Source: Citrus sinensis (taxonomy: Eukaryota > Streptophyta > Magnoliopsida > Sapindales > Rutaceae). From it: a stretch of DNA of 64,000 nt. A program made the translations under genes and the position numbers. The notes below the pieces were generated by a model, which saw nothing but the letters and a program-made list of their open reading frames with translations, did no database searches and was not told the DNA's origin. Positions 58,273 to 64,000 of this stretch are shown in pieces; position 1 is the first letter of the stretch; every line of letters starts with the position of its first letter. The DNA is taken from positions 23,566,501 to 23,630,500 of the forward strand of contig NC_068561.1 in the NCBI RefSeq assembly GCF_022201045.2, read 5' to 3'.

Positions 58273-61200
58273 TCAAACTACTGGATTGAGAGCACGCTCT
58301 ATCTCCTCCAATGATCTTCCCTTTGTTTCTACAACATTAATGGCTATGTACAAGACGGCAAGGAGACAGACGGTTGCAAATCCCAAATACACTGTACTGA
58401 TTCCAAACTTGTTTACAACGCTCAAGAAGTACAGTCCGATAACAAAGTTTGAGATCTGCCATCATAAAACAGGGACAAAAAAAACCAAAAACAATAATGA
58501 GCATACAGCATTCATCAATTTCAGAAATAACTGGATCTCTCAAAGCAATTATTCATTTATTCTTAATGGCCACAAAACCACAATTGCTAGCTCCTCCCTT
58601 ATGACTTACCCAATGCATGCCTAATGACAAAGCAACCGCTTTTGCTCTGATTCTCGAGGCAAAGATCTCTGGCAGGAGAAGAGCCGGCACAGGACCAGCA
58701 CCAAGTGAAAAGGATAATACATAGCTGCGGAATGAAAGCCATGCTTAGATTTGATGGACCATAAGATAAGAGTAGATAAGCAGAAGATAACATATCAAGA
58801 AGATTTTTGATCTCATAAAAGCTTCCAAAGAAAAATGAAAGAGGAAAAAGAAGACTGGGAAAAAGCTAGCGTGGCAAGAGTTGACTTACAGGACGGTCCC
58901 AAGAACAGCAAGGGTGCCAGAATATGGTGCCAGGACTTTCCATGTGAAGGACAAGGAAAGCAGCAACATTGAAGCAGCCTTCAGAGAGATAAAAATAATA
59001 TAAGAAATTGAATAAATTAGAAGATAATTGATGAGAGTATAGATATATATGTGTGCCCACTTAGTCAAAAGATATCTCATATCATTCTTCTTTCATCACA
59101 TTTTCTGCCATGCAAACCAAAAGAAGAAGAATGAAAGAATAAAAAGTTGTTATTAGTATCATCAAATAATATCCTTAGTACCCATTCAAAGTTTACACTG
59201 GCGAAGGACAAGAATCAAGTGCAATCCTGCTCTGGCATGTCATATTGAAATCCCAGAATTTTAATTCTGGCACGAACCATCTTGAAAATAAGTTCATCTA
59301 TCCTGCATCTATAAAATCAAGTAAAATCTATTCCTCCACCCCCACCCCCCACAAAAAAAAGTTCGACTGGCACTTGGCAGTTATAAAGCCCTACTTCAAA
59401 AGGGTCCCAAACAATAAGATATATGTCTGGTTTCGGTAACTAACAAAATCTCATCACGGAAAAGCTATAGCAAATATTGAATATTGAATTCTAATAGCAA
59501 AAGGTAATATGAGTGGTTAATTTACAACAAACATAATGGGGACTGGTGTAAGCAAGTTCAGACAACTCAAACATAATTAAAATTGACCATTCAGCAGTTA
59601 GCTTATTATTTAGTAGTTTCTTAGAAGACAATGTATTATTCAAATATGCTCATAAATTAATAAGATTCATGGGATCATACATATGGATTTCATCACAACA
59701 GTACATAAATATAAGAAAGATAATCTTATACCATGAAGATATTATACCATGGAGATATTAACAAAGATATCTCCTTGTTCACTAAATAACCTAAAGAACA
59801 CAGCAGAAAAGGGTTTTGAAGACTTCGCGCTAGTATTCAATTACAGTACAACTCATTTCAGGAAACTTCATGTTCATCTGCCTCAGCTGAAAAATAATTA
59901 AATACTAAATAAACCTACCATTCCAGTAAAGCTGAAGGTTAGAAGACTTTTTCTGCCTTGTCTGTCCATCAAAGAGGATGCAACAGCAGTTCCTGCATGA
60001 TCGCAAACGAGCCATCCTAAATATTTATGCAAAGTATGAAAAAGGAAAATACATAAGAATCAGACAGATATGCTATAATTACCAAAGACATTTGATGCTC
60101 CAACAAGAGCACTTGCTGCGACATCAGATTCGATTCCAGCACTACGGAACACTGAAGTAGAATAATAAACCACAGCATTTATCCCAGCCAACTGTTGGAA
60201 CAAGAAAAGTGCTGCACCAACACTCACAACTGCAGCAAGACATGTTGTTAGGAAGAGAAGAAATCATTACCATGTTACATCAGAAAGCATCAGTCACCAC
60301 AAGCATATGGTATAATCGGAATGAGATAGCAGCATTAAGGCATAGATCAATATAAGATTTTCAGTTTACCATGTTTCCAGAAGTATCTAATTCTAACAGC
60401 AGTTACAGATAAAAGATGTCAATACACCCTACCCAAGTGAGGTAGTGGCAGAAATAATAGAGGTCGTTGGTGAGATAACGAGATGACGAAGCAAACCACA
60501 GGAAATGTCTAGGAAAGTGAAAGAGACTACTTTAGGTATGTTCAGAAAGAGTAAACGCCATAGATGTGAAATAACTTCTATGAGGAAGATCCCATAGCGG
60601 TACGTTCAGACTAATTAAAGAAATATATATGTACATATATACAGTACAATTGTTAGTCTTTCAGAGAATTTGGAACATCGGGTCCAAATTTGATTCCTTT
60701 CAAGAATAAGTTTACAAGGACACAAATTCCAAGAAAAAGTGAAGCTTGAATAATCTTTAAGACACATCATATAGTGGCTCTTACGGCTAGCTATGATGCA
60801 AAGTCCAATCATACTGAAGAAGATTCATATTTTATGAAAATAAAATAGAAGCTCATTTCAATGAGTTTCATTTATATACCTTTCCAATAGCGGCTGCTAA
60901 ATAAATCAAACCATCCAGCCTCTGGCTCTGCAGAACCTTGACCCGCATTTGTTAGATCAAGCATAACTTCAGAAACTCTTTCTTTCCCATATAGTGTTTG
61001 TATAGATTTTTCAGCTTCAGATTTCTTGCCTTGCTGCAAATTGAGTGTCTTAAGTCAATAAACATTTACAGCTGATATATAGTGTATATGGATGATAATT
61101 ATATGTGACTGATATAATCATGCAAGAAAACCTGAAAAAGCCACCGTGGGCTTTCTGGAGAAAGTCCCATTCCTAAAGCCAAAAGAATAGATGGTACAGC

Positions 61201-63310
61201 AGCAAGGCCGAACATTGTCCTCCACCTAAAAATTATATATAAAAGAGATGAGAACAAGAAAAATAAAATGCGTACAAGAAAACACATAAGTGCCAAGGCA
61301 TAAATAAGAGAGAATAAAATAAATAAAGGGCCAAAAAAGAATAACTGAATCTTCAACGATGGACTGGCAACACTTAAAATTACGAAAAATGACACAGATG
61401 GCCCTTTAATTAAAAAAAAATGACACAGATGGCATTGAGTAACCTTTGCTGATGTTTCATCAAAATTTTCTTCTTTTAATCAGATGCAAAACAGCAAAAC
61501 AAGACCAAAAATAAAAAGAAGGGAAAGATGATTACCATAGAGGGTTTCCAGCTAAGGGTAGTCCAGCTACCAATGCTGCAAGAATCCCAACACATATAAA
61601 AAGTTGGTTTACTGATCCAAGAGCACCACGAATTTCAGTTGGTGAGATCTAACAAATAAAGGCGTTAGGTGTGATACAACAAAAAGAAAAGGGTACACAG
61701 TCACAAGATAGAAAATATGCTCTTGCAGACGTGTGCTACCTCAGATATATAAAGTGGTACAATGGCAGATGAGATGCCAATTCCAATGCCTGCCAGTACG
61801 CGGCCAATTATCATAGTCTGTACACTCTGGGCAGTAGCACTGAAATCATTTATGACAAGTTTAAGTGTTAGCTTTCATAAAACATGGTGAATAATATAAT
61901 TGACGGAGGATTCACCATAGAAATGCTCCAGCTGCGAGGGGAACTGCGTCTAACTGAAAAGTCCTTGTTCTGCCAAATTTGTCAGCCAATGATCCTCCAG
62001 TAAAAGAACCAACAGTGGCACCAGCAAGTAATGAGCTGACAATCCATCCTACTCATATTATTATAAGCCAGCTAATTATTTGGTTGTAGTTTAATAACCC
62101 AAAAAAAAAAAGAGGGAAAATCCAAATTTCAAGCAACTACATAGCAATGTAACCAATAATTTTTTTTATAGCAACTCATCGTTTGTGGTTGAAATAGAGA
62201 AAAAAAAAGAGAGTTTGTGGAAACATAATTTCCAGCACTCACCTTGCAGGACAGTGTTTTCAGCAATCCCAAGGTCCTTGGCAAGGTATTCAAGAGCGCC
62301 ATTTACAACCCTGAAGTAAGTAAAAAGTAGAGTAAACCACTAAAGTAAACCCTGTGCATCAGTCAGTTTAAGGATTTAAGACAATAAATATGATCCTTAC
62401 TTTCACATTCCAGGACTAAATTTTATGATTGAACCATATATGACACATATCACAAAAGCCATATTGCACGCATAATATGGTAGTGTAAGGATATCAAAAT
62501 CAGTGAACTAAGAACTCAAAAACAAAAGAAAAAGAGACTTTTATTTTTGAGTTAAAATGAGACGTACCCTAAGTGGTAACCAAATAAAATAGCTCCCAAA
62601 CAAGCAACCCCAACAAAAGGCAAAACTACTCCAGAAGATTTTTTCTCCTGAGGCTTGAAAGGAGTAGCTTCTTCAATGTCTCCAGCTGTAGTTCAATTCA
62701 TAGGCCACTCATCAAAACATAAATTTTAAAAACTGAAAAAATATACATTAAAAAACAAAAGGCGTTGCATTTACAGAATGAAACTATTTATAGCGAAAGA
62801 GTCACAAGCGATACAAACTTGAATCACTAGAGAGCATCAACGCACGAAGAATTATAAAATTAGCCGAAAATTATCATACAAAACGTGAAAAAGCATACAA
62901 TTCAAACCAAAACCAATAACAATAAACAAATTCAATCAATATGCAATCCCGTGATTCATAATGGAATCAGTAAACAAACTCTAAAATAGACCTAGAACTA
63001 TAATAATCAACCGAAGTTGACAATTAAAAAAATTTTGACAAAAAAAAAAAAAGAGAGAAACCGAACCGGAGGCTTGAGCTTTCACCGATCGGGGCTTAAC
63101 CGTTGATCTAAACAGAGTTTCAACGCCCTGAGTGGCACGTGTGAGCTTCATTCCCATATCTCTCATGCAAATACTATTATTACTAGTAAAATTACAATTC
63201 AAAGCAACACTTCTGGTGTTAGCAAAGCCAGCAGCCAACACGCACGCACGCCTCCGATTGCGGGCGTCAAAGCATACACTCGCTTTGATTGCGTACGTGG
63301 ACGCCTGCAT
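58273..63310 (-). CDS. pGlcT: Plastidic glucose transporter (pGlcT/GLT1)
   Basis: Sugar-porter protein of the chloroplast inner envelope that exports glucose from starch breakdown. Thirteen exons (minus): 63310-63067, 62685-62568, 62310-62243, 62048-61916, 61839-61740, 61648-61536, 61225-61132, 61033-60880, 60229-60083, 59992-59919, 58978-58890, 58724-58610, 58455-58273; 1632 nt, 543 residues, close to the Arabidopsis protein. An Arg/Ser-rich N-terminus of about 80 residues forms the transit peptide. Sugar-porter signatures are complete: LADKFGRTRT, PESPRWLF, QQLAGINAVVYYSTSVF, DRQGRKSLL, PVPALLLPEIFASRIRAKA and VETKGRSLEEIE. Twelve membrane helices are expected. The start at 63310 was chosen because MQAS begins the transit peptide; an upstream in-frame ATG at 63370 is possible but less likely. 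Confidence 0.96.
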
Positions 63311-64000
63311 TGTCGCCTGATCCAATGAAAATAAATTCAAATCACATCGGCGAAAAGTCAAATTAGTCAAAAGAAGAAAATTAATTAATTGACAAAAATG
63401 TCATTAAACAACGAAACTGAAACGAAACGCAACCGTTTTTCGGTTTCTGATTGAAACCTGCGATGGTGAGAGAAGAGAGCGATGAGAAGCTTTTCTCTAA
63501 CTAAACGAAAATATTCTCTTTTGGTGCAATCTATGAGTAAATATAATATTTTGCGAGTGCTTGGGGAATATCGCCGAGAGAGTGAGAGTGGAAACTCTAC
63601 TCTATGCTTACTAAACAAGAGCCAAACAAGGTCGAGTTGGTGGAGAATTCAGAATTCAACCTTCGATTCTCGCCTGCTTTTCTCTTATGATTTAATTTTT
63701 ACGGAATCTAATTTTTTTTTTCTTTTTCTTATCTTGTTGTAATTTTTGGACGCTCAAATGGATTTACATAGGAATTAGTGAAAAAAAAATGAGGAAGTAT
63801 GATAACCGGATGATCACGTCAGATTTTGGATTAGATTCGGCTTGCGTTGGAGATGTCGTGGCGCATGGCCGTACGTTGGGCGGCTGGGTGATGATTGCTT
63901 ATGTTTGACGTACATTGCAGCTGATACGCAAAAAGGATTCAAGCCAATCACAGTTTACATTCTACCTGTGGAGACTCGTCCGAGTAAAAAAACGTTCAAT
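63311..64000. other. Upstream region of the glucose transporter gene
   Basis: Promoter and leader of the minus-strand transporter gene. The GA/CT-rich section 63460-63660 probably belongs to the 5-prime UTR. No other gene visible up to the window edge. Confidence 0.45.

Noticed and set aside
58202..58624. Plus-strand open frame of 140 residues
   Set aside because: Overlaps the last exon of the glucose transporter on the other strand; no domain.

Overview
The window is nuclear DNA of a eudicot plant. Genes are split by AT-rich GT-AG introns, the spacers are long and AT-rich, and all proteins are plant families (CRS1, sterol C5-desaturase STE1, plastidic glucose transporter, LRK10L receptor kinases). 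I think of Citrus or another Sapindales species from the feel of the proteins, but the sequence alone does not prove it.

Layout. 170-1173 (-): an MsrA-like gene whose catalytic cysteine codon is changed. 1174-6405: spacer with two structurally complete MITEs. 6406-10730 (+): a five-exon ABHD17-like alpha/beta hydrolase. 12205-37021 (+): a tandem array of seven LRK10L-type receptor-kinase units (called A, B, C, D, E-prime, E, F here). A, C and E are intact three-exon genes. B, D and E-prime are pseudogenes. F has a single 2-bp frameshift. 38034-41897 (-): CRS1, a chloroplast group II intron splicing factor with three CRM domains. 45707-48122 (-): STE1, Delta7-sterol C5(6)-desaturase. 50473-51810 (-): a GT14/Core-2/I-branching family glycosyltransferase. 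55292-57259 (+): a small conserved plant protein of unknown function. 58273-63310 (-): a 13-exon plastidic glucose transporter. I placed exon borders by hand; in every gene called intact the exon lengths add up to an open frame.

The most unusual part is the LRK10L array. Two very different ectodomain types (type 1: A, D, E-prime, F; type 2: B, C, E) are attached to nearly the same kinase exon. The introns of C and E keep a decayed fossil of a second ectodomain, which suggests that a type 2 ectodomain exon was placed in front of a gene that already had one. Transposons are dense here and datable by exact target duplications: a SINE inside the kinase exon of B, a hAT element inside the ectodomain exon of D, and two copies of one MULE-type foldback element (9-bp duplications) in introns of B and F. 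The three intact genes carry no insertion that I could delimit; B, D and F do.

The right half (CRS1, glycosyltransferase, small protein, glucose transporter) resembles, from memory, the Arabidopsis segment holding At5g16150 (glucose transporter) and At5g16180 (CRS1), so it is probably an old conserved block, with the receptor-kinase array as fast-changing sequence beside it. I saw no sign of organellar, bacterial or viral DNA, and no CRISPR array, rRNA or clear tRNA gene. I cannot claim a wholly new biological system; the best candidates for something undescribed are the ectodomain-replacement history of the array and the MsrA-like protein without its nucleophile.
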